Positions 51,331-60,371 of a stretch of 64,000 bases of DNA are shown in pieces. Position numbers and translations under genes: made by a program. The stretch comes from Paenibacillus_L residui (lineage in GTDB: Bacteria > Bacillota > Bacilli > Paenibacillales > NBRC-103111). Where the stretch lies: NCBI RefSeq assembly GCF_042677205.1, contig NZ_JBHTIU010000043.1, forward strand, positions 6,393-70,392, given 5' to 3'. A model generated the notes under the pieces. It was not told the origin of the DNA and searched no databases. It saw only the letters and a list, made by a program, of their open reading frames with translations. The first letter of the stretch is position 1. Each line of letters begins with the position of its first letter.

Positions 51331-52521
51331 ATGATTGCAATCCCTAAGGCCGGACGGTCCATTCTTACCCTGGCTGTCGTTTTGTTTTGTACGGAATTTG
51401 TCCGCAGTGCCTTTTTGTTTTCTTTTCTGCCCAATTATGCCGTCCGTTCACTCGGCCATTCGGTAGCCATAGTCGGTCTGGCGGTTTCGGTTCATTATAT
51501 CGCAGATACGGTCGTTAAAGGCTTGGCAGGTTATTTGCTGGACCGCTTTCCGCTTCGCTGGCTGCTGCCGGCCACTTTTGTCATAATGCTGTCCGGATTT
51601 TTAATCTTTTTCTATAGCACGCATGTATGGCTCTTGATTGCCGGTTCGGCCTTGCTCGGAATCGGCGCTTCTCCCGTCTGGCTGATTTGCCTCGGCCAAG
51701 TCAAAGAGAATCAGCGGGCGGAACAGATGGGGACCATCTACACTATATGGATGGCAAGTCTCGGTCTCGGGCCGATCCTTGTCAATTTTACACTGGACCA
51801 AGGATATGCAGCATCCTTCTTTCTGTTTATCCTTCTGCTTGCGGCCGGTTTTGTCTGTTCGCTATGGACGATGAAGAGGAACAGGGCTCCAATGGAGAGG
51901 GCGGACGTTTCCTTACACCAACTATGGAGCCGTCTGGCCAGACTGAAATGGCTGCTCCCGGGAATGATCCTGCAGATGATGGCCGCAGGTCTGCTTCTGC
52001 CGATTCTGCCCAGCTTCGTATCTGAGCATCTGGGAATGAGCCAGGCGGAATATTCGTTCATGCTGCTGCTGGGAGGAGCGGGGGCCATCCTGTTCCTGAT
52101 TCCGATGGGCAAGCTGGCTGACCGGTGGGGGCATAAGAGGATGCTGGGAATCGGCTTTCTCTCGCTAACGGTCATCTTGTACCTGGTGGTTGGCTCCCGG
52201 TCTGTCTATCTGACCATGCTGCTGGCGTTATTGCTAGGTCTGGCCTATTCGGCGGTCCTTCCGGCCTGGAATGCGGTTCTCTCTTATGCCGTGCCCAAAG
52301 AGCAGAAGGGCATGGGCTGGGGCATTCTCTCCGGCATTGAAGGGATCGGCATTATGATCGGCCCGGCCATAGGCGGATGGGTCGCCAGCCGGTATGCGGG
52401 GACGACAACGGTAATGCTCAGTGCCGGAATGTTAATGATCATCGCTATCTTTTATTTGCTGCTGCCCGAGAGCAAGCTGATTTCTTCACATGAAAACAAA
52501 CAAAACAAGAATAAGAACTGA
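51331..52521 (+). CDS. MFS transporter (12-TM)
   Basis: ATG 51331 is taken as start (AAAGGAG upstream). The frame stays open to 51208, but that part is basic and not membrane-like. The 396-residue protein has about 12 hydrophobic segments. Motif-A-like loops 'GYLLDRFPLRWLLP' and 'GKLADRWGHKRMLG' sit between TM2-3 and TM8-9, and 'GWGILSGIEGIGIMIGPAIGGWVA' is the second-half signature. It looks like a proton-coupled efflux pump, substrate unknown. No regulator is adjacent. It precedes the BcrC-like phosphatase gene. Confidence 0.85.
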   Translation: MIAIPKAGRSILTLAVVLFCTEFVRSAFLFSFLPNYAVRSLGHSVAIVGLAVSVHYIADTVVKGLAGYLLDRFPLRWLLPATFVIMLSGFLIFFYSTHVWLLIAGSALLGIGASPVWLICLGQVKENQRAEQMGTIYTIWMASLGLGPILVNFTLDQGYAASFFLFILLLAAGFVCSLWTMKRNRAPMERADVSLHQLWSRLARLKWLLPGMILQMMAAGLLLPILPSFVSEHLGMSQAEYSFMLLLGGAGAILFLIPMGKLADRWGHKRMLGIGFLSLTVILYLVVGSRSVYLTMLLALLLGLAYSAVLPAWNAVLSYAVPKEQKGMGWGILSGIEGIGIMIGPAIGGWVASRYAGTTTVMLSAGMLMIIAIFYLLLPESKLISSHENKQNKNKN

Positions 52522-52637
52522 CTGTCCCCTAGCAAATTCCTTCTTTTAAGAAATGATTAAGAATTTGTTAAGTTGCAATTAATACCTCCTTTTTATACTG
52601 AACTAGTCTAGCTTTAAAAAAAAGGAGGAGCTGCAGC

Positions 52638-53234
52638 ATGATTTCCCAATTTCATTCGGATGTTTTTCGCTGGATTAATGACTTGGGCAAGCAGTATTCG
52701 GTTCTTAATCCCGCCGTCGTTTTCTTGGCCGAATACATGGTGTATATTCTGGCGGTAAGCATGATGATCTACTGGATTACTCGCTCGGTACAAAATAGAA
52801 TGATGGTTCTTCAAGGGGGCATCTCCTTCATCATTGCTGAAATTCTGGGGAAAACGGCTGGTCTGATCTATTACCATAATCAACCGTTCGCCGTGCTGCC
52901 CGAAGTGAACCAGCTTATCGAACACGAAATCGATAATTCCTTTCCGAGCGATCACACGATTTTGTTTTTCTCGATTTGCATGTCCTATTGGCTATTTCGC
53001 AAGAAGTCGGGCTGGTTGTGGCTCGTGCTTGCCTGCTGTGTGGCCGTTTCCCGCGTATGGGTTGGTGTACATTACCCGGTTGATATCGCTGTAGGTGCAT
53101 GTTTAGGCATCCTTTCGGCTGTATTTGTTTATTGGATTGAGTCCAAGTCGGCTTTGTTGGCGAAATGTCTTGGATGGTACGTGCAAATAGAGCAGCGTAT
53201 CCTGCCTTCGAGAAGCAAATCGAAAGACGCATAG
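52638..53234 (+). CDS. bcrC: Undecaprenyl-diphosphatase, BcrC/PAP2 type
   Basis: The 198-residue membrane phosphatase recycles the lipid carrier by converting undecaprenyl diphosphate to the monophosphate, which also gives bacitracin resistance. PAP2 motifs are readable: 'KTAGLIYYHNQPF' (motif 1 region), 'FPSDHT' (motif 2, about residues 97-102), and 'SRVWVGVHYPVDI' (motif 3, about 136-148) with the catalytic His. About five to six membrane helices surround them. AAGGAGG precedes the ATG. It lies just upstream of a broken response-regulator/ABC-permease fusion, the likely relic of a bacitracin-resistance operon. Confidence 0.9.
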   Translation: MISQFHSDVFRWINDLGKQYSVLNPAVVFLAEYMVYILAVSMMIYWITRSVQNRMMVLQGGISFIIAEILGKTAGLIYYHNQPFAVLPEVNQLIEHEIDNSFPSDHTILFFSICMSYWLFRKKSGWLWLVLACCVAVSRVWVGVHYPVDIAVGACLGILSAVFVYWIESKSALLAKCLGWYVQIEQRILPSRSKSKDA

Positions 53235-53361
53235 GATTACCTTCGGGCAGGCTGACGTTCTGGTGGAAATATTGCCGATGGCCCAATCTTAAACTCGCAG
53301 CCGAACCTGGTGTATACTTGGGAGGACAGAAATCCAATTTCGGTAAGGAACGGGTGAGAGT

Positions 53362-53760
53362 ATGAAAGCCATTCGGGTGCTTGTAGCCGATGATGAGAAG
53401 GAAATTAGAGATTTGGTGAGAAAATATTTGGAAAGAGAACGGTATTGCGTACATACGGCAGCCGATGGGGAGGAAACCCTTCGCCTGTTTGAGCAATATT
53501 CATATAATCTTATCCTGTTGGACCTGATGATGCCGAAGATGGATGGCATCGAGGTATGCAGAAGACTGCGGAACCAAACGAATATCCCCATTATTATGCT
53601 CACAGCCAAGGATCAAGAGGCGGAAAAGGTGTTAGGCTTGGGCATGGGGGCGGATGATTATATTACGAAACCGTTCAGTATCCATGAACTGATAGCCCGG
53701 GTGAAAGCCCAATTGCGGCGCTTCCTGATCCTGGGCAGCGAGAGTTACTCCAATCGCTGA
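53362..53760 (+). pseudogene. Truncated OmpR-family response regulator (receiver only)
   Basis: The 132-residue frame is a complete receiver domain: Asp10-Asp11-Glu12 acidic pocket, phospho-acceptor Asp54 in L-L-D-L-M-M-P, Thr81 and Lys103. It then ends in 'QLRRFLILGSESYSNR', where a full OmpR protein would continue with the winged-helix DNA-binding domain. Past about base 53725 another reading frame carries the tail of an ABC permease, so the two genes were joined by a deletion. The receiver could still be phosphorylated but has no output domain. Confidence 0.8.
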
Positions 53761-54062
53761 AACAATATACGCTTGGAGCCGGCCTGCTGTTTCTCCTGTC
53801 TACTCCAACGATGTTTGTTACCTTTCTGTTCAAAAATTATGTGCCTACGATTATTTTTACATCGGTAATTACTATGATCAACGTGGCGCTGGCGGATAAA
53901 AAATACAGCGCTCTGTTTCCCTGGTCGGCTGCACATGTGATAGGGGACCATGCATTTTTTCCCGAGTATCCGCCGTCCTATTCGTATTTGGCGATTATAA
54001 TTACCTCCATAGCCGGATTCACCGCCACCGTCCTTTACTTCCGCAAGGCCGACATTCATTGA
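53715..54062 (+). pseudogene. C-terminal fragment of a BcrB-like ABC-2 permease
   Basis: A frame open through the receiver's end continues as 'RELLQSLKQYTLGAGLLFLL' and then 'TFLFKNYVPTIIFTSVITM', 'LFPWSAAHVIGDHAFFPEYP', 'SYLAIIITSIAGFTATVLYF', 'KADIH', the last three helices and C-terminus of lantibiotic/bacitracin-type ABC permeases. The N-terminal half, the ATPase and the sensor kinase expected between regulator and permease are absent. The exact join lies somewhere in 53715-53745 and cannot be fixed by eye. Confidence 0.7.
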
Positions 54063-54205
54063 GGCGCAGCGCAGCAATTCTCCGGAGCGTACAGTCGATT
54101 CAATGGAACAGCGATTGAATCTGCATAGGGAAGGGCAGGGAAGGAACGAAGAAGCCCTATAACGCAGGAACTCTTCATATAAAGCGAGGAGTGTTTGCAA
54201 CCTTT

Positions 54206-54247
54206 AACCTAATTAGTGGGCCTAGTCCGCTGTTAGGTTATTTTTAA
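54206..54247 (+). terminator. Terminator after the permease fragment
   Basis: AACCTAA / TTAGGTT stem, 20-base loop, then ATTTTTAATTT. The original operon terminator seems to have been kept. Confidence 0.55.
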
Positions 54248-54345
54248 TTTGATAAGGTATATTTGTGGATGGGCTGGCGTTGGCTGCTTCTTTATTTTGG
54301 AAGGCAATGAGTAGTTTCTGATTATTAAGACTTTGTAAACATGTC

Positions 54346-54374
54346 TTGTATCCCGGCTGGACTTCTTCTATAAT
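54346..54374 (+). promoter_or_regulatory. Promoter of the AraJ-like MFS gene
   Basis: TTGTAT (54346-54351), 17-bp spacer, TATAAT (54369-54374), 35 bases before the start codon. An AAGAC/GTCTT inverted repeat (54327-54347) touches the -35. Confidence 0.7.
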
Positions 54375-54409
54375 TTGAATCTGTATGACATCAAGAAGGG
54401 ACACTCACA

Positions 54410-55594
54410 ATGAAAAAATATCCTATAGCTATCTGGATGTTATCTCTGGGTGCTTTTGCCATCGGGATGACGGAATTTGTTATTATGGGCTTACTGCCCA
54501 ATGTCGCCGGGGATCTCAACGTATCCATCAGCCAAGCGGGACAATTAATAACCGGCTACGCACTTGGCGTTGCCATTGGCGGCCCGATCATCGTTATATT
54601 GACGTATAAGTTAAACCGAAAGAATCTGCTCCTTCTGTTAATGATTATTTTTATTGTTGGAAATTTGTTCAGCGCCTTGAGCGCAAGCTACAGTTTGCTT
54701 ATGACGAGCCGTGTCATTACGGCGTTGGCGCATGGTTCTTTCTTCGGCATCGGGTCGATTCTTGCAGCGAGCATGGTCAAACCGCAATATAGAGCAAGCG
54801 CCATGGCTCTGATGTTTACCGGGCTTACATTGAGCAATATTATCGGTGTTCCATTCGGTACTCTTATAGGTCAAAACTTTGGATGGAAGATGACGTTTGT
54901 CATCATCAGTATTATAGGATTGTTTACACTGCTGGGCATTGTCAAATTCGTGCCGCAAGCGGATGAGACCAATCGGGTGCCGTTATCTGCAGAGCTTAAA
55001 GTGCTGACGGATAGAAAACTATGGTTGACCCTGATGGTAACTTTGTTTGGTTTTAGCAGTGTCTTTGCATACTTTACGTATATTTCGAAGATTTTGACAG
55101 ATGTTTCACATATTGAAGCCAAGTGGATTTCATTGATCTTGATTATATTCGGGATCGGCGTTACTCTGGGGAATATCATTGGGGGCAAGCTGGCCGACCG
55201 GGATTTAAATACAGCGTTGCGCGTAATATTTATCGTCTTCACGCTCTATTTCGGATTGCTCTATTTTATACAACAGCACAGCTTGGTCATGGTTGCAGGT
55301 GTTTTCGTATTTGGCCTGATCGGTTTTAGTATGAGCCCTTCACTTCAGTATAAAAGCACGCTGGTGTCCAAAGATGCGCCCATCCTGGCCAGTACGTTGA
55401 ATCAATCGGCATTTAACATCGGCAACGCCCTTGGCGCTTTCATCGGCGGATTGGTAGTGACGCATTTGAGCCTGTCGATGCTGGCTATTGTAGCGCCGTT
55501 CCTAACGTTGATGGGATTGGTATTCCTGATCGTCGAGCAAAGTGCTGCGAGAAAAGCCGATTCCGCGTCCAAACCCGGCTTGACGGCGGTCTGA
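54410..55594 (+). CDS. AraJ/SotB-like MFS transporter
   Basis: The 394-residue MFS protein belongs to the AraJ/SotB/NepI-like DHA1 group. Its first helix contains 'FAIGMTEFVIMGLLPNVAGDLNVS', the hallmark T-E-F segment of this group, followed by 'QAGQLITGYALGVAIGGPII', 'MTSRVITALAHGSFFGIGSI' and 'IIGVPFGTLIGQNFGWKMTF'. Members export sugars, nucleosides or drugs such as chloramphenicol. AAGGGACAC is a modest binding site before the ATG. It stands alone with its own promoter, right after the deletion scar. Confidence 0.88.
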   Translation: MKKYPIAIWMLSLGAFAIGMTEFVIMGLLPNVAGDLNVSISQAGQLITGYALGVAIGGPIIVILTYKLNRKNLLLLLMIIFIVGNLFSALSASYSLLMTSRVITALAHGSFFGIGSILAASMVKPQYRASAMALMFTGLTLSNIIGVPFGTLIGQNFGWKMTFVIISIIGLFTLLGIVKFVPQADETNRVPLSAELKVLTDRKLWLTLMVTLFGFSSVFAYFTYISKILTDVSHIEAKWISLILIIFGIGVTLGNIIGGKLADRDLNTALRVIFIVFTLYFGLLYFIQQHSLVMVAGVFVFGLIGFSMSPSLQYKSTLVSKDAPILASTLNQSAFNIGNALGAFIGGLVVTHLSLSMLAIVAPFLTLMGLVFLIVEQSAARKADSASKPGLTAV

Positions 55595-55638
55595 CCGTAA
55601 TAAGACTTAATGAACTTAAAGATTCTTATGTCGTAAAA

Positions 55639-55690
55639 AATGCCCCTATGAGGCTCGGTAATGTACCGGGTTCGAATAGGGGCATTGTAT
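55639..55690 (+). terminator. Hairpin after the AraJ-like gene
   Basis: AATGCCCCTAT / ATAGGGGCATT stem (11 bp) with an inner CTCGGTA/TACCGGG stem. The T-run is weak. Confidence 0.5.
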
Positions 55691-55741
55691 TGATTCCCGG
55701 GCAAGCAATCCGAGACAAGGGACAAGAGGGCTGTAACCAGG

Positions 55742-55790
55742 AAAAAAAGAAAGCCGCCATGCTGCCTGATAGGCAGTTAAGGCGACTTCC
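55742..55790 (-). terminator. Terminator of the ahpC-ahpF operon
   Basis: Read on the minus strand, an AAGTCGCC / GGCGGCTT stem with inner CTGCCT/AGGCAG stem is followed by TTCTTTTTTTC. Confidence 0.75.
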
Positions 55791-55813
55791 TGAATGTTAA
55801 TAAGTTAGTTCGA

Positions 55814-57343
55814 TTAATTCCGGATGAGATAATCGAATGCGCCCAAGGCCGCATTAGCGCCGGAGCCCATCGAAATAATGATCTGCTTGTAGGGACTGTC
55901 GGTACAGTCGCCGGCAGCAAATACTCCAGGAACGTTAGTGGCACCATGGCGATCGACAACGATCTCCCCGAAGCGAGTGCGTTCAACGGTATCTCCCAGC
56001 CAATCGGTATTGGGGACAAGGCCAATCTGAACAAATACGCCTTGCAGCTCAATATGCTGTTCAGCTCCCGTATCCCGTTCGATGTAGGTAATGCCGTTTA
56101 CTTTATCGTCTCCGGTGATTTCCTTGGTTTGAACGTTCTTCAGGACGGTTACGTTAGGCAGGCTGTACAGACGGTCTTGCAGTACGGCATCCGCCTTCAG
56201 CTCTGGCATGAACTCAAGAACCGTAACGTGCTTCACAATGCCGGCAAGATCGATAGCGGCCTCAATACCGGAGTTTCCTCCGCCGATGACCGCAACGTGC
56301 TTGCCGGTGAACAAAGGACCGTCACAGTGAGGGCAGTAGGCCACGCCTTTGTTCTTGTACTCGGCCTCGCCGGGTACGCCGACATTGCGCCACCGGGCGC
56401 CTGTCGAAATGATAACGGTCTTGCTCTTTAAGACAGCGCCGTTTTCAAGTTCAACCTCGATAAAGTCTCTCTTCTGCAAACTCTTGGCACGCTGAGTCTT
56501 CATGATGTCAATGTTATACTCTTTCACATGCTCTTCAATCGTTGCCGCGAGCTTGGGACCTTCGGTATATTTAACGCCGATGAAGTTCTCAATGCCTAAA
56601 GTATCCAGGACCTGACCGCCGAAGCGTTCAGCTACAATACCGGTACGAATGCCTTTGCGCGCCGCATAGATGGCTGCGCTGGCACCGGCAGGTCCGCCTC
56701 CGACCACAAGCACATCGAAGGGAGCTTTATTCTCAAATTCCGATGCGTCCGGAGCGTTCCCCAGCTTGGCGAGAATTTCCTCCAGCGTCATGCGGCCGCT
56801 GCTAAAAAATTCTCCATTGAGGAGGACCGTCGGCACGGCCATAATATTTTTGCTTTCTGCCTCTTCCTTGAAGGCCGCTCCATCAATCATGGTATGCGTG
56901 ATGCCGGGATTGAGGATGCTCATCAAGTTCAATGCCTGTACAACGTCAGGACAGTTTTGGCAAGTCAAGCTGATGTAGGATTCAAAGTGATATTCGCCGG
57001 GAATGTTTTTGATTTGATCAATTATGTTTTGATCCACCTTGGGAGCTCTTCCGCTGACCTGCAGCAAAGCTAACACGAGGGAAGTAAACTCATGTCCCAA
57101 AGGAATTCCGGCAAACGTCACGCCAGTGTCTTCGCCCACACGATTTACACTAAAACTAGGTGTTCTAGGCAATCGAGCTTTCTCCACCGTAATTTTGGAT
57201 GACATGCCGGCGATTTCATCGACCAAAGCCAGCATGTCATTGGATACGGCATCGGACTCCGCGCTGACCTTTAGCACTACATCGCCTTCCATAAGTTGAA
57301 GATATTGTGCTAATTGTGCTTTTATATCCGCGTCCAGTGCCAT
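55814..57343 (-). CDS. ahpF: Alkyl hydroperoxide reductase subunit F
   Basis: The 509-residue flavoprotein reduces AhpC with NADH. The N-terminal tandem thioredoxin-like domain holds C-Q-N-C at residues 128-131. The C-terminal thioredoxin-reductase-like part (about 205-509) has the FAD motif G-G-G-P-A-G-A-S near residue 215 and the redox-active C-P-H-C at 337-340. It has the NAD(H) loop G-G-G-N-S-G near residue 352 and the FAD-binding 'GVFAAGDCTD'. It follows ahpC by 13 bases, so both are co-transcribed from the PerR-boxed promoter upstream of ahpC. Confidence 0.96.
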   Translation of the reverse strand: MALDADIKAQLAQYLQLMEGDVVLKVSAESDAVSNDMLALVDEIAGMSSKITVEKARLPRTPSFSVNRVGEDTGVTFAGIPLGHEFTSLVLALLQVSGRAPKVDQNIIDQIKNIPGEYHFESYISLTCQNCPDVVQALNLMSILNPGITHTMIDGAAFKEEAESKNIMAVPTVLLNGEFFSSGRMTLEEILAKLGNAPDASEFENKAPFDVLVVGGGPAGASAAIYAARKGIRTGIVAERFGGQVLDTLGIENFIGVKYTEGPKLAATIEEHVKEYNIDIMKTQRAKSLQKRDFIEVELENGAVLKSKTVIISTGARWRNVGVPGEAEYKNKGVAYCPHCDGPLFTGKHVAVIGGGNSGIEAAIDLAGIVKHVTVLEFMPELKADAVLQDRLYSLPNVTVLKNVQTKEITGDDKVNGITYIERDTGAEQHIELQGVFVQIGLVPNTDWLGDTVERTRFGEIVVDRHGATNVPGVFAAGDCTDSPYKQIIISMGSGANAALGAFDYLIRN

Positions 57344-57356
57344 AATTTATCGCTCC

Positions 57357-57920
57357 TTAAATCTTTCCTACGAGATCAAGACTAGGCTTAAGTGTAGCAG
57401 ATCCTTCCTGCCATTTCGCCGGGCAAACCTCTCCCGGATTGTTGCGGACGTATTGCGCAGCTTTAATCTTGTTGATCAAAGTGCTTGCATCACGGCCGAT
57501 GCCGCCGGCGTTAATTTCTACCGCTTGAATGACGCCGTCCGGGTCAATGATAAACGTTCCGCGATCAGCAAGTCCATCTTCTTCATTCAGCACTTCGAAG
57601 TTGCGGGAAATCGTGTGCGAAGGATCCCCGATCATAACGTAAGTAATTTTTCCGATAGTTTCCGAGCTATCGTGCCATGCCTTATGTGTGAAATGGGTAT
57701 CCGTCGATACGGAGTACACTTCAACGCCGAGCTGCTTCAGCGTTTCGTATTGATTCTGCAGATCCTCCAGCTCGGTCGGGCAAACGAACGTAAAGTCCGC
57801 CGGGTAGAAGCATACGATACTCCACTTGCCTTTGAAGTCGGCGTCTGTAACTTCGATGAACTGACCATTGTGGTATGCTTGAGCTTTAAAAGGTAGTACT
57901 TCTTTTCCAATAAGAGACAT
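57357..57920 (-). CDS. ahpC: Peroxiredoxin AhpC
   Basis: ATG 57920 follows GAAGGAGG, giving 187 residues. A longer frame of seven residues lacks support. The typical 2-Cys peroxiredoxin has the peroxidatic Cys47 in 'FTFVCPTE' and the resolving Cys in 'GEVCPAKW' near residue 166. It reduces hydrogen and alkyl peroxides, is recycled by AhpF, and is first in the ahpC-ahpF operon. The promoter carries a near-consensus PerR box just past the -10. Confidence 0.97.
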   Translation of the reverse strand: MSLIGKEVLPFKAQAYHNGQFIEVTDADFKGKWSIVCFYPADFTFVCPTELEDLQNQYETLKQLGVEVYSVSTDTHFTHKAWHDSSETIGKITYVMIGDPSHTISRNFEVLNEEDGLADRGTFIIDPDGVIQAVEINAGGIGRDASTLINKIKAAQYVRNNPGEVCPAKWQEGSATLKPSLDLVGKI

Positions 57921-57945
57921 GATTAATATTTCCTCCTTCAATTGT

Positions 57946-57993
57946 TTGTAATAATTATAATTTGATATTAATTATCTTCAGTGCATTTGTCAA
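57946..57993 (-). promoter_or_regulatory. ahpC promoter with PerR box
   Basis: Minus strand: TTGACA (57993-57988), 17-bp spacer, TAATAT (57970-57965), then TTATAATTATTACAA (57960-57946), a 13-of-14 match to the PerR consensus at the start site. The remaining gap to 58282 holds nothing else I recognise. Confidence 0.8.
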
Positions 57994-58282
57994 GTTCGAG
58001 CAGAAAATGAAACCAAAAAGGACCCGCTAATCAAGCCTCAAAAAACTGAACAATGAAGAGTGCGCAGCGGTGAAGGGGAAGGAAAAACATTAATGAAGGA
58101 ACGGAATCCTACTTCCAATTAGACTTGTCTTTCCTTCTTGCAGGGCACCGTCAGAAAATGAAAAATAGACGGATTTTCAAGGTAGTGAATGAAGCATGGG
58201 CCGATAGCATATTGTTGGAATATGGGATATTATGGACAAGAGGGATGAATGCGCTTTCTTTAAATAGGAGAGGAGGCTGGAT

Positions 58283-59158
58283 ATGATGAAGGTCGGTCTT
58301 AGCAGCTATAGTTTATTGAAAGCTTTGAAATCGGGGGAAATGACGATCCTGGATGCCATCCAATGGATCGCCGACAACGGCGGAGAGCATATGGAGATGG
58401 TTCCTTACGGATATACCGTCGAGGACAACCATGACTTGGCGGATGCGATTCGCGAGAAGGCGGAAGCGGTCGGCATCGAGCTGTCTAATTACTCCATGCC
58501 TGCGAACTTCGTTCAAGAAACGGAGGAAGCCTTCGAGGCAGAGGTGGCCCGCGTCAAGAGACATGTCGATGTCGTGCATCGGATGGGAGTTAAGCATATG
58601 CGTCATGATGTAACGGCTTTTACCCTGCCGAAGGAGCAGATGACGATCGCCTGGTTTGAGGAAAGCTTGCCGCTTATGGTGAAAGGCAGCCGGATCATTG
58701 CCGATTACGCCGCACAATTCGGGATCACGACTACGATCGAAAACCATGGCTTCTGCGTACAGGCGAGCGACCGGGTTCAACGTGTTCTGCATGCGGTAGA
58801 CCGTCCGAACTTCAAGACGACGCTGGATGTCGGAAACTTCCTGTGTGTCGACGAAAATCCAATTATCGGAGTGATGAACAATCTGCCCTATGCCTCTCTC
58901 ATTCACTTCAAGGATTTCTATTTTCGGCCTTTCGATGAGTACCCGGGTGAGGGGGCCTGGTTCCGAACGGCTTACGGCAACTATTTAAGAGGAGCGATCT
59001 TGGGACAGGGGGATATGCCGATCCGCAAAATCGTCAAGCTGATCAAGGATTTCGGATACGACGGATATATTACAGTAGAATTTGAAGGCATGGAGGAATG
59101 CAAGCTGGCCTCCAAAATATCGATGGACAATTTGCGGCGCTTCTGGGAAGAGGCATAA
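58283..59158 (+). CDS. Sugar phosphate isomerase/epimerase-like TIM-barrel protein
   Basis: The 291-residue protein has the xylose-isomerase-like barrel (AP_endonuc_2 fold). Metal-binding positions can be placed in 'TTTIENHGF' (Glu), 'FKTTLDVGNF' (Asp), 'ASLIHFKDFYF' (His) and 'GYITVEFEGMEE' (Glu). These proteins isomerise or epimerise sugars or inositol derivatives, but the substrate is unknown. GGAGG precedes the ATG pair. It stands alone upstream of repeat copy 3. A link to the Gfo/Idh/MocA oxidoreductase 23 kb away is possible, since such pairs are common in inositol/sugar use, but not shown. Confidence 0.82.
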   Translation: MMKVGLSSYSLLKALKSGEMTILDAIQWIADNGGEHMEMVPYGYTVEDNHDLADAIREKAEAVGIELSNYSMPANFVQETEEAFEAEVARVKRHVDVVHRMGVKHMRHDVTAFTLPKEQMTIAWFEESLPLMVKGSRIIADYAAQFGITTTIENHGFCVQASDRVQRVLHAVDRPNFKTTLDVGNFLCVDENPIIGVMNNLPYASLIHFKDFYFRPFDEYPGEGAWFRTAYGNYLRGAILGQGDMPIRKIVKLIKDFGYDGYITVEFEGMEECKLASKISMDNLRRFWEEA

Positions 59159-59204
59159 GGCGTCCTGTCAGAGTAATTCTGAAATCGCTCCATTTGGTGA
59201 AAAA

Positions 59205-59410
59205 GTGGCGACATGCTTAATTCTAGAGCGATTATGCAGGTCTTTTCTCGAAAAAACGGCGACATGCCTAATTCTAGAACCATAATACAGGTCTTTGGAG
59301 CGATTTTTGCGAAATCGCTCCATTTTGCCAAAAAGACCTGCACATTTGCGCGTCTTTCGCTCTTTTGTTGTAAAAAGGCGGGATTCTAATGTACTTTCGC
59401 TCGTATTTGG
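59205..59410 (+). repeat. Dispersed intergenic repeat, copy 3
   Basis: Partial units begin near 59205 and at 59235 (TGCAGGTCTTTT). The hairpin starts at 59286 with arms TACAGGTCTTT (59286-59296) and AAAGACCTGCA (59332-59342), one G-A difference from perfect. Inside is a second, perfect stem GGAGCGATTT / AAATCGCTCC. The tail CGCGTCTTTCGCTC...GTACTTTCGCTCGTATTT follows to about 59408. Same orientation as copies 1 and 2. It lies downstream of the isomerase gene. Confidence 0.8.
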
Positions 59411-59530
59411 GCATCCTTGTCCGAGGATTCGCATCCAAACGATGCAGAGCAATGAGGCGATCCGCAGATTGGCCCGGGCGGGCGTAAGAATGCCTTTGTA
59501 TGTCGGCGCCTCCAGATTTGGGACGATCCC

Positions 59531-60352
59531 TTATTTGCTCCGATTCGCTTTCACGTGCTTCAACTGTGCCACGATAATGACGCTGATGATGACAAGGAGA
59601 AACCACGAGCTGATTTTGCCAAAGCCTACGAGCTGCCATGTTTCTTGTTGGTTCGGATATTTCCATGCCCCGAAGTAGGTTGCGATGTTTTCTGCCAGCC
59701 AGATGAAAAAGCCGACGAGCAGGAAGGCTGCCGTAAGCGGCATCCGGTAAGTCGTAGTGCGAACGGTGTACCAAATCCATGTTTTCCAAAAAACAACAGG
59801 CACGAGCGCCATGAGGAGCCAGCGAAAATCGGGAATGAAATGATGGGTGAAGAAGTTCGCATAAATCGCCGCGCCAAGCACGACGGCAGGCACCATTCCC
59901 GGCCAGCCGGACATATCCATCTTGAGCCGCCTCCATACTTGACACATGTAGCTCGCCACACTGGCGTACATAAAACCGCTATATAGCGGAACACCGAGCC
60001 ATTTCGTATACCCCGGTTCGGGATAGGACCAGGAGCCCATATGAACTTTATACAGCTCCAACATCAGGCCGATGATATGGAATACGCAAATAACCTTGAT
60101 TTCATCGAGTGTCTCCAAGCGGCTGCGATACATCAAGTATTGTACGATAATCAGCACGAGTAAAATGAGATCATATCTATGGATGAACGGTACATCAATC
60201 CATTTGGAGACGGCCAACGTTCCGAAAATCGCCACCGGGAATATGCAGCTCATCGCCTGCTGATAACCGAAATGAAGCAACTGCAGGAAGGACTGGGCAT
60301 AGGTTCGGCGCTGAGTCTTTGCTCCTGCGCCCTTCGATTGTTCTGTTTGCAT
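59531..60352 (-). CDS. DUF817 family membrane protein
   Basis: The 273-residue membrane protein has about eight hydrophobic segments and matches the DUF817 pattern: 'QLLHFGYQQAMSCIFPVAIF', 'YKVHMGSWSYPEPGYTKWLGVPLYSGFMYASVASYM' (read in pieces), and 'WLAENIATYFGAWKYPNQQ'. The conserved H/W/Y residues at loop edges suggest a bound cofactor or substrate, but no function is established. AGGAGG precedes the ATG. It follows the XRE/DUF2975 genes by 19 bases on the same strand and is likely co-transcribed. Confidence 0.9.
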   Translation of the reverse strand: MQTEQSKGAGAKTQRRTYAQSFLQLLHFGYQQAMSCIFPVAIFGTLAVSKWIDVPFIHRYDLILLVLIIVQYLMYRSRLETLDEIKVICVFHIIGLMLELYKVHMGSWSYPEPGYTKWLGVPLYSGFMYASVASYMCQVWRRLKMDMSGWPGMVPAVVLGAAIYANFFTHHFIPDFRWLLMALVPVVFWKTWIWYTVRTTTYRMPLTAAFLLVGFFIWLAENIATYFGAWKYPNQQETWQLVGFGKISSWFLLVIISVIIVAQLKHVKANRSK

Positions 60353-60371
60353 TAGCGCCTCCTATGAATTG

